From an uncultured Mailhella sp. (GTDB lineage: Bacteria > Desulfobacterota > Desulfovibrionia > Desulfovibrionales > Desulfovibrionaceae), in assembly GCA_905192935.1 (NCBI GenBank), contig CAJJMX010000071.1:1-7759 (forward strand): a stretch of 7,759 nt of DNA, read 5' to 3'. The translations under genes and the position numbers were made by a program. The notes beneath the pieces are model-generated. The model searched no databases and had not been told where the DNA came from. It was given only the letters and a program-made list of their open reading frames with translations. Positions 1 through 6,385 of the stretch are shown one piece after another (within the stretch, counting starts at the first letter, position 1; each line of letters begins with the position of its first letter).

Positions 1-1093
1 CGAGGCACGCACCGCAGGTGGGAGTGCTCCCCGCGCATCCGGCTTCCATGAAGGTGCGGATGTAGCCCTTTTCCATGCATTCCATGTAGATGGAAGGCGT
101 GGCGGGAATGACGATGACTCTCAGGCTGTCGCTTATCTTGCGGCCCTTGAGTATGCTTGCCGCCATGGCCATGTCTTCCATCCTGCCGTTGGTGCAGGAA
201 CCTATGAACACCTGATCGAGCTTCACGTCGCCCACTTCGTCGATGGTGCGGGTGTTGGAGGGCAGGTGCGGGAAGGCCACGGTGGGACGGATGGCGGAAA
301 GGTCGATGTCGATGGTCTTTTCGTATTCGGCGTCCTCGTCGGCTTCGTAGGCCGTCCAGCTCTTTTTGCAGTGCTTTGCAAGGTAGGCGCGGCAGATGTC
401 GTCCACAGGGAAGGTGGCGTTCTTGGCGCCCGCCTCAATGGCCATGTTGGTCATGGAGAAGCGGTCGTCCATGGAAAGGTTCGCTACACCGTCGCCGGAA
501 AATTCCATGGAGCGGTACAGCGCGCCGTCCACGCCTATGAGCCCGATGATGTGCAGCATGACGTCCTTGCCGCAGACCCATTTCCCGGGCTTGCCGGTAA
601 GATTGAAGCGTATGGCCGCAGGCACCTTGAACCAGTTTTCGCCAGTGGCCATGCCCATGGCAAGGTCGGTGCTGCCCACGCCCGTGGAAAACGCGCCGAG
701 CGCGCCGTAGGTGCAGGTGTGGGAGTCGCCGCCGATGATGACTTCGCCGGGGGCCACGATGCCCTGTTCGGGCAGAAGCGCGTGCTCTATGCCCATGCGG
801 CCCACGTCGTAGAAATGGGTAAGTTCGTTTTCACGGGCGAATTCGCGGCATACCTTGCACTGCATGGCGGCCTTGATGTCCTTGTTCGGCGCGAAATGGT
901 CGAGCACCACCACGACCTTGTCCTTGTCGAAGACCCTGTCGGCTCCGGCCTTGCGGAATTCGGGAACGGCCAGCGCTATGGTGATGTCGTTGCCCATGAC
1001 CACGTCGAGCTTCGCTTCAATGAGCTGGCCCGCCGTCACGCTTTCGAGTCCTGCGTGCGCGGCCAGTATTTTCTGAGTTACGGTCATGCCCAT
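1..1093 (-). CDS. leuC: 3-isopropylmalate dehydratase large subunit, partial (3' end outside window)
   Basis: Aconitase-family iron-sulfur enzyme that isomerises 2-isopropylmalate to 3-isopropylmalate in leucine synthesis, working in the cytoplasm with the small subunit LeuD. The 364 complete codons show the GDSHTCTYGALGAF motif, FIGSCTNGR and PTCGACL. Cys300, Cys360 and Cys363 are the expected [4Fe-4S] ligands, and this spacing fits the shorter bacterial/archaeal type-2 LeuC of about 420 residues, so roughly 55 residues are missing at the window edge. The start at 1093 (MGMTVTQK) is chosen because AAGGA at 1107-1103 lies about 9 bases upstream; the ATG at 1087 is in frame but 15 bases from it. 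Homoaconitase or another hydro-lyase of this branch is an alternative, since sequence alone does not always separate them. leuD would be expected next, beyond the left edge. Confidence 0.93.
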   Translation of the reverse strand, partial: MGMTVTQKILAAHAGLESVTAGQLIEAKLDVVMGNDITIALAVPEFRKAGADRVFDKDKVVVVLDHFAPNKDIKAAMQCKVCREFARENELTHFYDVGRMGIEHALLPEQGIVAPGEVIIGGDSHTCTYGALGAFSTGVGSTDLAMGMATGENWFKVPAAIRFNLTGKPGKWVCGKDVMLHIIGLIGVDGALYRSMEFSGDGVANLSMDDRFSMTNMAIEAGAKNATFPVDDICRAYLAKHCKKSWTAYEADEDAEYEKTIDIDLSAIRPTVAFPHLPSNTRTIDEVGDVKLDQVFIGSCTNGRMEDMAMAASILKGRKISDSLRVIVIPATPSIYMECMEKGYIRTFMEAGCAGSTPTCGACL

Positions 1094-1164
1094 AGGGATA
1101 TGTCCTTGTAGAAATGATGATGTGCGCCTTCCTGCATGAAGAGGCGGCGGAGAAAATTTTTTTC

Positions 1165-1193
1165 AGGATAAAGTAGCGGTTTGCCCTTGTCCA
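1165..1193 (-). promoter_or_regulatory. Candidate sigma-70 promoter of leuC
   Basis: Reading the minus strand, TGGACA (1193-1188) and TATCCT (1170-1165) are separated by 17 bases. The -35 matches five of six consensus bases and the -10 four of six. Transcription would begin near 1158 and leave a leader of about 65 bases before the leuC start. This is a pattern match only. Confidence 0.45.
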
Positions 1194-1394
1194 GAAAAAA
1201 GAACGCAGACCTCCGGTCAAGACATAAGCTTTCCTTGAATATTACCAGGAATTTCCCGTAGTTGTTTTATCTTGGCCATGGCCGTCCGGGATTTTCGGAA
1301 AGCGGACGGGTGAGGGAATGGTTGTCGTAATAGTATGTAATTATTCAAAATATATTAAATTTGTTGATAAGGAACGACCGACGCCGAGATGAAG

Positions 1395-1423
1395 AAAGGA
1401 CGGAGCGTATGGCTCCGTCCTTT
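1395..1423 (-). terminator. Intrinsic terminator of the symporter-desulfidase operon
   Basis: A perfect 12-bp stem (AAAGGACGGAGC paired with GCTCCGTCCTTT) closes a 5-base loop and starts 33 bases beyond the desulfidase stop codon. On the minus strand it is followed by a moderate T-rich run (TTTCTTCAT). On the plus strand there is no T tract, so it probably acts only on minus-strand transcription. Confidence 0.8.
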
Positions 1424-1455
1424 GCGTCGTTCTTGATGACCGTCCAGGCCTGAGA

Positions 1456-2745
1456 TCAGGACTTGTGCAGCATGATGTCGAGAATGACCTTGTCGGCCTC
1501 CTTCATGCCCGTGGAGCCGAGGCGGCCGAGATTGGCGATGCAGGCTTCTATGTCGTCGTCCACGATGCCTTCGTTGCCGGGCACCACGGTGCCGCCGAGG
1601 GCCAGGAGCACGGCCTGTATGCCCGCGCCCACGGCCGTGGCCACCTTGAGGGCGCAGCTGCTTTTCGCGCCGTCGCATATCATGCCGGACACGTTGCCCA
1701 CCATGTTGCGCACGGTGCGCTCCATGTCCTTGAGGCCTCCGCCGAGCAGCAGGGCTATGCCGCAGGCCGAGGCCGTGCCCGCCACCATGGCCCCGCAGTG
1801 TGCGGAAAGGCGTCCGAGATGATGCTTGATGTGGATGGACGTGAGATGGCTTATCATGAGGGCCCGCGCGAGTTTTTCGTCGTCGGCCTGCGTGCGTATG
1901 GCGCACGCCACCACGGGCATGGTGCAGGTTATGCCCTGATTGCCGCTGCCGGAATTGCTCATGACCGGCATCATGACGCCCGCCATGCGCGCGTCGGCCG
2001 CGGCGGCCGTGAGCTTGGTGGCGAAGGTGGGCAGGTCGTCGGCCAGCACGTGATTGCGTATCTGCGTGTCCATCATCTTGCCCACGCCGAGGCCGTACTG
2101 CCGCCTGAGGCCTTCTTCGGCCACGCGGCGGTTCATGCGTGCGGCTTCCAGAATGAAGCTGATCTCCTCGAGAGGCGCCGTTACGGCAAACTCGTATATT
2201 TTGGCCAGGGTGAGCGGCCAGGGCTCGTCGGCGTTTTTCGTGCCGTCATCGTCGCCTTTCTTTTCAAAGGTGAGGGCCCCGTTCTTCCAGACGCGGGTAA
2301 TGTTGTCGTGACTGCCCGAAAGTTCCGCGGCGGCGGTATCCTCTCCGGCCGATACGGTCACGAGACAGTAGAGAAGCTGATCGTTGTCCGCGAGGTGCAG
2401 GTCCACGGCGTTTTGGGCAAGCATGGTGCGGGCCCTGTCAGCCGCTTCTTCGGAAAGGTCTCTGAGACATTCCAGGCCGAGGGAACTTTTTCCGCCGAGC
2501 GCACCTGCGGCGGCGGCCACGCCGAGGCCCATCTCGCCGGTGCCGGGCACCATGACTCCCATGCCGTTTTTAAGCAGATTGGCGCTTACGGCCACATCCA
2601 TGTGTTCGGGCGTCGTGCCGAGCTCTTCGGCCGCGCGGGCGGCGCACAGCGCCACGGCGATGGGTTCCGTGCAGCCGAGGGCCGGGACCACTTCCTTATG
2701 AAGAAGAGAGAGGAAGATGGAGCGTTCCTGTTCGTTCATGCTCAT
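1456..2745 (-). CDS. cyuA: L-cysteine desulfidase, CyuA/CdsB type (UPF0597, serine dehydratase alpha-like)
   Basis: Predicted cytoplasmic, oxygen-sensitive [4Fe-4S] enzyme that splits L-cysteine into pyruvate, ammonia and hydrogen sulfide without pyridoxal phosphate. The 429-residue length is normal for the family. Visible motifs are PALGCTEPIAVA with Cys25 (the likely catalytic cysteine), SNSGSGNQGI (263-272), HCGAMVAG (316-323) and GMICDGAKSSCALK. Cys317, Cys357 and Cys364 are candidate cluster ligands by analogy with the family. The first ATG (2745) is preferred because GAGG at 2759-2756, inside the last codons of the symporter gene, is 10 bases upstream; a second in-frame ATG two codons on is less well spaced. 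The gene follows the symporter by 5 bases, so translation is probably coupled. A related serine or other 2-amino-acid dehydratase activity cannot be excluded. The symbol follows the E. coli homologue. Confidence 0.85.
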   Translation of the reverse strand: MSMNEQERSIFLSLLHKEVVPALGCTEPIAVALCAARAAEELGTTPEHMDVAVSANLLKNGMGVMVPGTGEMGLGVAAAAGALGGKSSLGLECLRDLSEEAADRARTMLAQNAVDLHLADNDQLLYCLVTVSAGEDTAAAELSGSHDNITRVWKNGALTFEKKGDDDGTKNADEPWPLTLAKIYEFAVTAPLEEISFILEAARMNRRVAEEGLRRQYGLGVGKMMDTQIRNHVLADDLPTFATKLTAAAADARMAGVMMPVMSNSGSGNQGITCTMPVVACAIRTQADDEKLARALMISHLTSIHIKHHLGRLSAHCGAMVAGTASACGIALLLGGGLKDMERTVRNMVGNVSGMICDGAKSSCALKVATAVGAGIQAVLLALGGTVVPGNEGIVDDDIEACIANLGRLGSTGMKEADKVILDIMLHKS

Positions 2746-2750
2746 GCGCG

Positions 2751-3971
2751 TTACGCCTCGTTCTTGTGCTGGAGTTCACCGAGCTGTTCGTTGCGGTTGA
2801 ATATGCCTTCAAGCATGAGCGTGAGCGCGCCGTCGCCCGTGATGTTGCAGGCCGTGCCGAAGCTGTCCTGAAGGGCGAAGATGGCGATGAGCAGGGCTAC
2901 GCCGTTCTGGTCGAAGCCGAGCACGCCGGTCACGATGCCGAGGGAGGCCACCACGGTGCCGCCGGGAACGCCGGGCGCGCCCACGGCAAAGACGCCGAGA
3001 AGCAGACAGAAGAGGATCATGACGCCCACGCTCGGCAGCGTGCCGTAGAGCATGAGATGAAGGGTCATGCAGAAGAAGGTTTCCGTGAGCACGGAGCCGC
3101 ACAGATGCACGGTGGAGCCTAAGGGGATCATGAATTCCACGAGGTTTCTGCTGAGCACGCGGGACTTGCGGGCACACTCGAGGGCCACGGGCAGCGTGGC
3201 CGCGCTGGACATGGTGCCCACGGCGGTGAGGTAGGCGGGAGCGTAGTAGCGGAACACTTCCCAGGGATTGCGGCCGGAGAGCGCGCCGCCTATGCCGTAG
3301 AGCACGGCCAGCCAGATGAAGTGTCCCACGAGCACGATGAGCACCATGGAGATGAACACCGGCAGATGCAGGCTGAGCGAACCTTCATAGGCGAGGCCGA
3401 GGAAGGACATGCCCACGAAGAAGGGCAGGATGGGGATCATGATGCGCACCACGAGGGAGCTCATGATGCGTTCAAGTTCGGAAAAGAGTCTGGCCATGTT
3501 TTCCGATTTCGTCCAGGTGATGGCCACGCCGAAGAAGAGAGCGAGCACAAGGGCGCTCATGACGCTGAAAAGCGGGGGAATGTCGAGCCTGAACACGATT
3601 TCCGGGAGCTTGCGCAGCGCTTCCGTGGAAGTGGCTATGGAGAGGTGCGGAATGATGATGTAGCCGGAAACGGTGGAGAAGAAGGCCGCGCCTATGGAGG
3701 AGAGATAGGCGATGGCCACGGCCGTGAACAGAATCCTGCTGGCGTTCTGCCCGAGGCGCACGATGGCCGGCGTGATGAAGCCCACAATGACGAGCGGCAC
3801 CAGGAAGAAGATGATCTGACCGAAGATGTAGCGCAGGGAAACCACGGCATCCATGATGTGATGCAGCGGGCTCTGCGTGTTGTTGCCGAGGTAGGTGCCT
3901 ATGAGGGAACCTGCCACGATGCCGACCAGAAGCTTGAGAATGAGAGAAAAGTCAGCGGCCTTTGTGGACAT
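2751..3971 (-). CDS. DAACS-family (SLC1-like) amino-acid:cation symporter, probably for a neutral amino acid
   Basis: Inner-membrane carrier of 406 residues with the glutamate-transporter-homologue fold. Hydrophobic helices cover most of the chain, roughly 8-29, 49-72, 80-108, 134-153, 172-196 and 203-231, then the hairpin/TM7/TM8 core. Core motifs are GTMSSAA (252-258, first re-entrant hairpin), PLGSTVHLCGS (283-293, TM7), GVPGGTVVAS (334-343, second hairpin) and QDSFGTACNITGD (368-380, TM8). Aligned to the archaeal GltPh, Asp369, Thr373, Asn376 and Asp380 are kept. The arginine that binds acidic side chains is Gly372, and the TM7 NMDGT motif reads HLCGS. This argues against glutamate or aspartate and for a neutral substrate; the adjacent desulfidase suggests cysteine or serine. 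The start is supported by GGAGG at 3982-3978, 6 bases upstream. It is the first gene of the operon. Confidence 0.88.
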   Translation of the reverse strand: MSTKAADFSLILKLLVGIVAGSLIGTYLGNNTQSPLHHIMDAVVSLRYIFGQIIFFLVPLVIVGFITPAIVRLGQNASRILFTAVAIAYLSSIGAAFFSTVSGYIIIPHLSIATSTEALRKLPEIVFRLDIPPLFSVMSALVLALFFGVAITWTKSENMARLFSELERIMSSLVVRIMIPILPFFVGMSFLGLAYEGSLSLHLPVFISMVLIVLVGHFIWLAVLYGIGGALSGRNPWEVFRYYAPAYLTAVGTMSSAATLPVALECARKSRVLSRNLVEFMIPLGSTVHLCGSVLTETFFCMTLHLMLYGTLPSVGVMILFCLLLGVFAVGAPGVPGGTVVASLGIVTGVLGFDQNGVALLIAIFALQDSFGTACNITGDGALTLMLEGIFNRNEQLGELQHKNEA

Positions 3972-4007
3972 GCTATGCCTCCATCATTAATAAAGTACGC
4001 TTTTGCG

Positions 4008-4036
4008 CTGTTAGCACAGGAAAGTGCTCTTCGCAA
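4008..4036 (-). promoter_or_regulatory. Candidate promoter of the symporter-desulfidase operon with a dyad in its spacer
   Basis: On the minus strand TTGCGA (4036-4031) and TAACAG (4013-4008) are separated by 17 bases, with a TGC extension before the -10. The spacer holds the inverted repeat AGCAC-6-GTGCT (4013-4028), a plausible operator position. Transcription would start near 4001, giving a leader of about 30 bases. The hexamers are only partial matches. Confidence 0.38.
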
Positions 4037-4234
4037 CAGCTCCGCCCGGAGAAGGAGGTGAAGATCGCTTGCGGGACAAGTCGTTCCGCAAGTCTTCCAG
4101 GGAACGCACAGAAGAGGAAAAAACGAAGGAAACGCGCCTTGTTCCGTTTTCGGGAAGCCCCTGCCGGGCAGGGGAAGAGAAGGGCGGAGCGGGGGCCGAA
4201 AGAAGGGAAAATGAAAAAATCTCGGAGAAAATGC

Positions 4235-4261
4235 TTGACGAAGGGCGGAAAGCTCTATAAG
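4235..4261 (+). promoter_or_regulatory. Promoter of tRNA-Val
   Basis: TTGACG (4235-4240) and TATAAG (4256-4261) each match five of six consensus bases, with a short 15-base spacer. Transcription would start near 4268, giving a 5' leader of about 15 bases before the mature tRNA. A sub-optimal spacer is common in stable-RNA promoters. This may also be the only promoter serving thrS and infC through read-through. Confidence 0.65.
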
Positions 4262-4283
4262 AATCGTCCTCACCGAACAATAA

Positions 4284-4359
4284 AGGCGCGTAGCTCAGGT
4301 GGCAGAGCACTTCCTTGACACGGAAGGGGTCAGCAGTTCAAGTCTGCTCGTGCCTACCA
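4284..4359 (+). tRNA. tRNA-Val (anticodon GAC)
   Basis: A complete cloverleaf can be folded by eye. The acceptor stem is AGGCGCG/CGTGCCT with one G-U pair, the D arm GCTC/GAGC with an 8-base loop, the anticodon stem CTTCC/GGAAG, and the T arm AGCAG/CTGCT with loop TTCAAGT. The variable loop is 5 bases, the discriminator is A, and CCA is encoded. The anticodon loop TTGACAC places GAC at 4317-4319, reading the valine codon GUC (and GUU by wobble). The total is 76 bases including CCA. It lies directly upstream of a terminator and thrS. Confidence 0.95.
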
Positions 4360-4373
4360 CAAAAAAACATCGG

Positions 4374-4410
4374 AAAGGGAGGCAGCGCCTCCCTTTTCTT
4401 TTTTGTTTTG
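4374..4410 (+). terminator. Intrinsic terminator after tRNA-Val, in front of thrS
   Basis: A perfect 10-bp stem AAAGGGAGGC/GCCTCCCTTT with a 3-base loop is followed by a long T-rich tail (TTCTTTTTTGTTTTG). It starts 15 bases after the tRNA CCA end and finishes 28 bases before the thrS ATG. Because no promoter fits in those 28 bases, it may work as a partial terminator that sets how much transcription enters thrS. Confidence 0.88.
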
Positions 4411-4438
4411 TCAACTGTGATTTTTTTGGAGTTTTCCC

Positions 4439-6385
4439 ATGCAGATATCCGTAGAAGGAAAGTTGGTTGAGGCCGCCGCCGGCGCTTCGTGCGCCGAGGT
4501 GCTGAAGCAGGCTCTTTCCGGCAAACGGTTCAAGGCCGCTCTTGCCTGCCGTGTAAAGACCGCAGACAAGGAAACGCTGCTCGATCTTTCTGCTGAAATG
4601 CCCGCCGATGCGCTGGAAGCCGCCCCCGTGACGGCTGAGGACCCCGAAGGGCTTCAGCTGCTGCGTCATTCCACGTCCCACGTCATGGCCGCCGCCGTGC
4701 AGAAGCTCTTCCCCGGCGTGAAGGTCACCATCGGCCCGTCCATCGACTCCGGCTTCTATTACGACTTCGATACTCCGCGTCCCTTCTCTCACGACGACCT
4801 TGAGGCCATAGAGAAGGAAATGCACGCGATAGTTTCCGCCAACGTTCCCTTTGAGCGCTCCGTCGTGAAGAAGGACGACGCCGTCGCCCTGTTCCGCGAC
4901 AAGGGCGAGACCTACAAGGTGGAGATCATCGAGGGCATCGACGCCGATTCCGTGTCCCTGTACCGCTGCGGCGATTTCCTCGATCTGTGCCGCGGACCGC
5001 ACATTCCCGGCACGGGCGCCATCAAGGCCTTCAAGCTTCTTTCCGTGGCCGGCGCCTACTGGCGCGGCGATGAAAAGAATCCCATGCTTTCCCGTATTTA
5101 CGGCACGGCTTTCCCGGACGAGAAGTCCCTCAAGGAATACCTGAACGCTCTTGAGGAAGCCAAGAGACGCGATCATCGTCGTCTCGGCAAGGAGCTCGGC
5201 CTGTTCTCCTTCCATGAAGACGTGGCCCCCGGCATGTCCTTCTGGCTGCCCAAGGGCATGATGCTCCGCACCATTCTTGAGGACTTCCTCGTGCGCGAGC
5301 ATCTCAAGCGCGGCTACGAACTCGTGCGCGGCCCGCAGATCCTGCGTCGTGAACTGTGGGAGCGTTCCGGTCACTACGATCACTACCGTGAAAACATGTA
5401 CTTCACGGAGATCGAAGGCGACGTGCACGGCGTGAAGCCCATGAACTGCGTGGGCCACATGCTCATGTACGGCGAGACCCTGCACAGCTACCGCGATCTG
5501 CCCGTGAGGATGTTCGAGCTCGGCGTGGTGCACCGTCATGAAAAGTCCGGCACCCTGCACGGACTTCTGCGCGTGCGTCAGTTCACGCAGGATGATGCCC
5601 ATATCATCTGCACGATCGAGCAGCTTGAGGACGAGATCATCAACGTCATGCATCTTTCCGCGGATCTCATGGATCTGTTCGGCTTCAAGTACCGCATCTT
5701 CATTTCCACCCGTCCCGAGGACAGCATCGGTTCCGACGAGGCCTGGGAAAAAGCCACGAATGCGCTCATCAAGGCCGTGGAGAAGGAAGGCAAGCCCTAC
5801 CAGATCAACGAAGGCGACGGCGCCTTCTACGGTCCCAAGATCGATATCAAGGTCACCGACGCCATCGGCCGCGAATGGCAGCTTTCCACCATCCAGGTGG
5901 ACTTCACCCTGCCTGAGCGTTTCGATCTCGTCTATGTCGGTCAGGATGGCGAGCGTCATCGTCCCGTCATGCTGCACCGCGCCATTCTGGGCTCGCTCGA
6001 GCGCTTCATCGGCGTTCTTACCGAGCATTACGCCGGTGCCTTCCCTGCCTGGCTCGCGCCCGTGCAGGCCCGCATCGTCAACGTGACCGACGCCCAGATG
6101 GACTATGTCAAGGAAATGAAGGCCAGCCTCGCCGCCGCCGGTATCCGTGTGGAGACCGATCTGCGCAACGAGAAGCTGGGCTTCAAGATTCGCGAAGCCC
6201 AGATGGCCAAGATTCCCTACGTCCTCGTGGTGGGCGACAAGGAAGTGGCCGACAAGGGCTTCAGCGTCCGCCTGCGTTCCGGTGAGAACATCGGCTTCCG
6301 CTCTCTGGAAGACGTGATCACCATGATCAGGACGGACAGTGAGGAACCGTTCAAACGTGGAGGTATGAGCTATAGCTTCGCCTAA
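4439..6385 (+). CDS. thrS: Threonyl-tRNA synthetase
   Basis: Class II aminoacyl-tRNA synthetase that charges tRNA-Thr with threonine in the cytoplasm. At 648 residues it is full length, with a TGS domain (about 1-62), an editing domain (about 63-225), the catalytic core (about 245-535) and a C-terminal anticodon-binding domain (about 540-640). The editing site is intact: His77, His81, Cys184 and His188. The zinc ligands that select threonine are Cys337 (MNCVGH), His388 (TQDDAHI) and His513 (VMLHRAI). Motif 2 is VVHRHEKSG with Arg366. GGAG at 4428-4431 sits 7 bases before the ATG. Its last codons contain the ribosome-binding site of infC. It has no evident promoter of its own and probably depends on transcription passing through the tRNA-Val terminator. 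Confidence 0.98.
   Translation: MQISVEGKLVEAAAGASCAEVLKQALSGKRFKAALACRVKTADKETLLDLSAEMPADALEAAPVTAEDPEGLQLLRHSTSHVMAAAVQKLFPGVKVTIGPSIDSGFYYDFDTPRPFSHDDLEAIEKEMHAIVSANVPFERSVVKKDDAVALFRDKGETYKVEIIEGIDADSVSLYRCGDFLDLCRGPHIPGTGAIKAFKLLSVAGAYWRGDEKNPMLSRIYGTAFPDEKSLKEYLNALEEAKRRDHRRLGKELGLFSFHEDVAPGMSFWLPKGMMLRTILEDFLVREHLKRGYELVRGPQILRRELWERSGHYDHYRENMYFTEIEGDVHGVKPMNCVGHMLMYGETLHSYRDLPVRMFELGVVHRHEKSGTLHGLLRVRQFTQDDAHIICTIEQLEDEIINVMHLSADLMDLFGFKYRIFISTRPEDSIGSDEAWEKATNALIKAVEKEGKPYQINEGDGAFYGPKIDIKVTDAIGREWQLSTIQVDFTLPERFDLVYVGQDGERHRPVMLHRAILGSLERFIGVLTEHYAGAFPAWLAPVQARIVNVTDAQMDYVKEMKASLAAAGIRVETDLRNEKLGFKIREAQMAKIPYVLVVGDKEVADKGFSVRLRSGENIGFRSLEDVITMIRTDSEEPFKRGGMSYSFA
6359..6374 (+). promoter_or_regulatory. 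infC ribosome-binding site and ATA initiation codon
   Basis: GGAGG (6359-6363), inside the end of thrS, is followed after 8 bases by ATA (6372-6374), in frame with infC. The first in-frame ATG (6387) is 23 bases from this GGAGG and has no ribosome-binding site of its own. The frame is closed just upstream by TGA at 6366, so ATA is the only well-placed start. Confidence 0.65.

Larger units (their letters stand above)
1094..1455. other. Spacer between leuC and the cysteine desulfidase gene
   Basis: This non-coding stretch lies between two minus-strand genes. It contains the terminator of the upstream operon (1395-1423), an AT-rich block at about 1320-1375, and a promoter candidate for leuC (1165-1193). 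It also holds an inverted repeat CCGTCCG/CGGACGG at 1282-1288 and 1303-1309, the palindrome GGCCATGGCC at 1274-1283, and a partial dyad TTCCT/AGGAA spanning 1231-1251. No convincing small gene is seen. The dyads could be operators or leader stems for leuC, but nothing ties them to a known regulator. Confidence 0.6.
3972..4283. other. Divergent intergenic region between the symporter operon and tRNA-Val
   Basis: No established gene is seen here. It carries the symporter ribosome-binding site and promoter candidate on the minus strand, and the tRNA promoter on the plus strand. Between them lie an inverted repeat CTTGCGG-11-CCGCAAG (4068-4092), a hairpin CCCCTGC-CGG-GCAGGGG (4158-4174) and a long purine-rich run on the plus strand (about 4095-4230). 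At 4052-4061 the plus strand has AAGGAGGTGA, a perfect complement of the 16S anti-Shine-Dalgarno sequence. It is followed 10 bases after GGAGG by a TTG that opens a 63-codon frame ending at 4260. That frame encodes only charged, low-complexity sequence and stops in the tRNA promoter, so I do not call it a gene. Confidence 0.55.

Noticed and set aside
1084..1137. A 17-residue minus-strand upstream frame (MQEGAHHHFYKDISLWA) whose stop overlaps the leuC start region
   Set aside because: It has no ribosome-binding site and contains only one leucine codon, so it is not a convincing leucine attenuation peptide.
1465..2871. A 468-codon plus-strand open frame opposite the cysteine desulfidase
   Set aside because: It is a mirror frame of a recognisable gene, with no family motifs and His/Gly/Ala-rich low-complexity sequence. 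The same applies to the plus-strand frames opposite leuC and the symporter.
4158..4174. GC-rich hairpin CCCCTGC-CGG-GCAGGGG as a terminator
   Set aside because: It has no T tract on either strand and does not follow a gene on either strand.
4315..4343. A perfect TTGACA -35 in the tRNA anticodon region with TCAAGT 17 bases downstream, as a possible thrS promoter
   Set aside because: Both hexamers are fixed by tRNA structure (anticodon loop and T arm), and the -10 matches only three of six bases.
4284..4359. The tRNA-Val 3' end as an integration site for a mobile element
   Set aside because: No repeated copy of the tRNA end, integrase or phage-like gene is visible; core genes follow directly.
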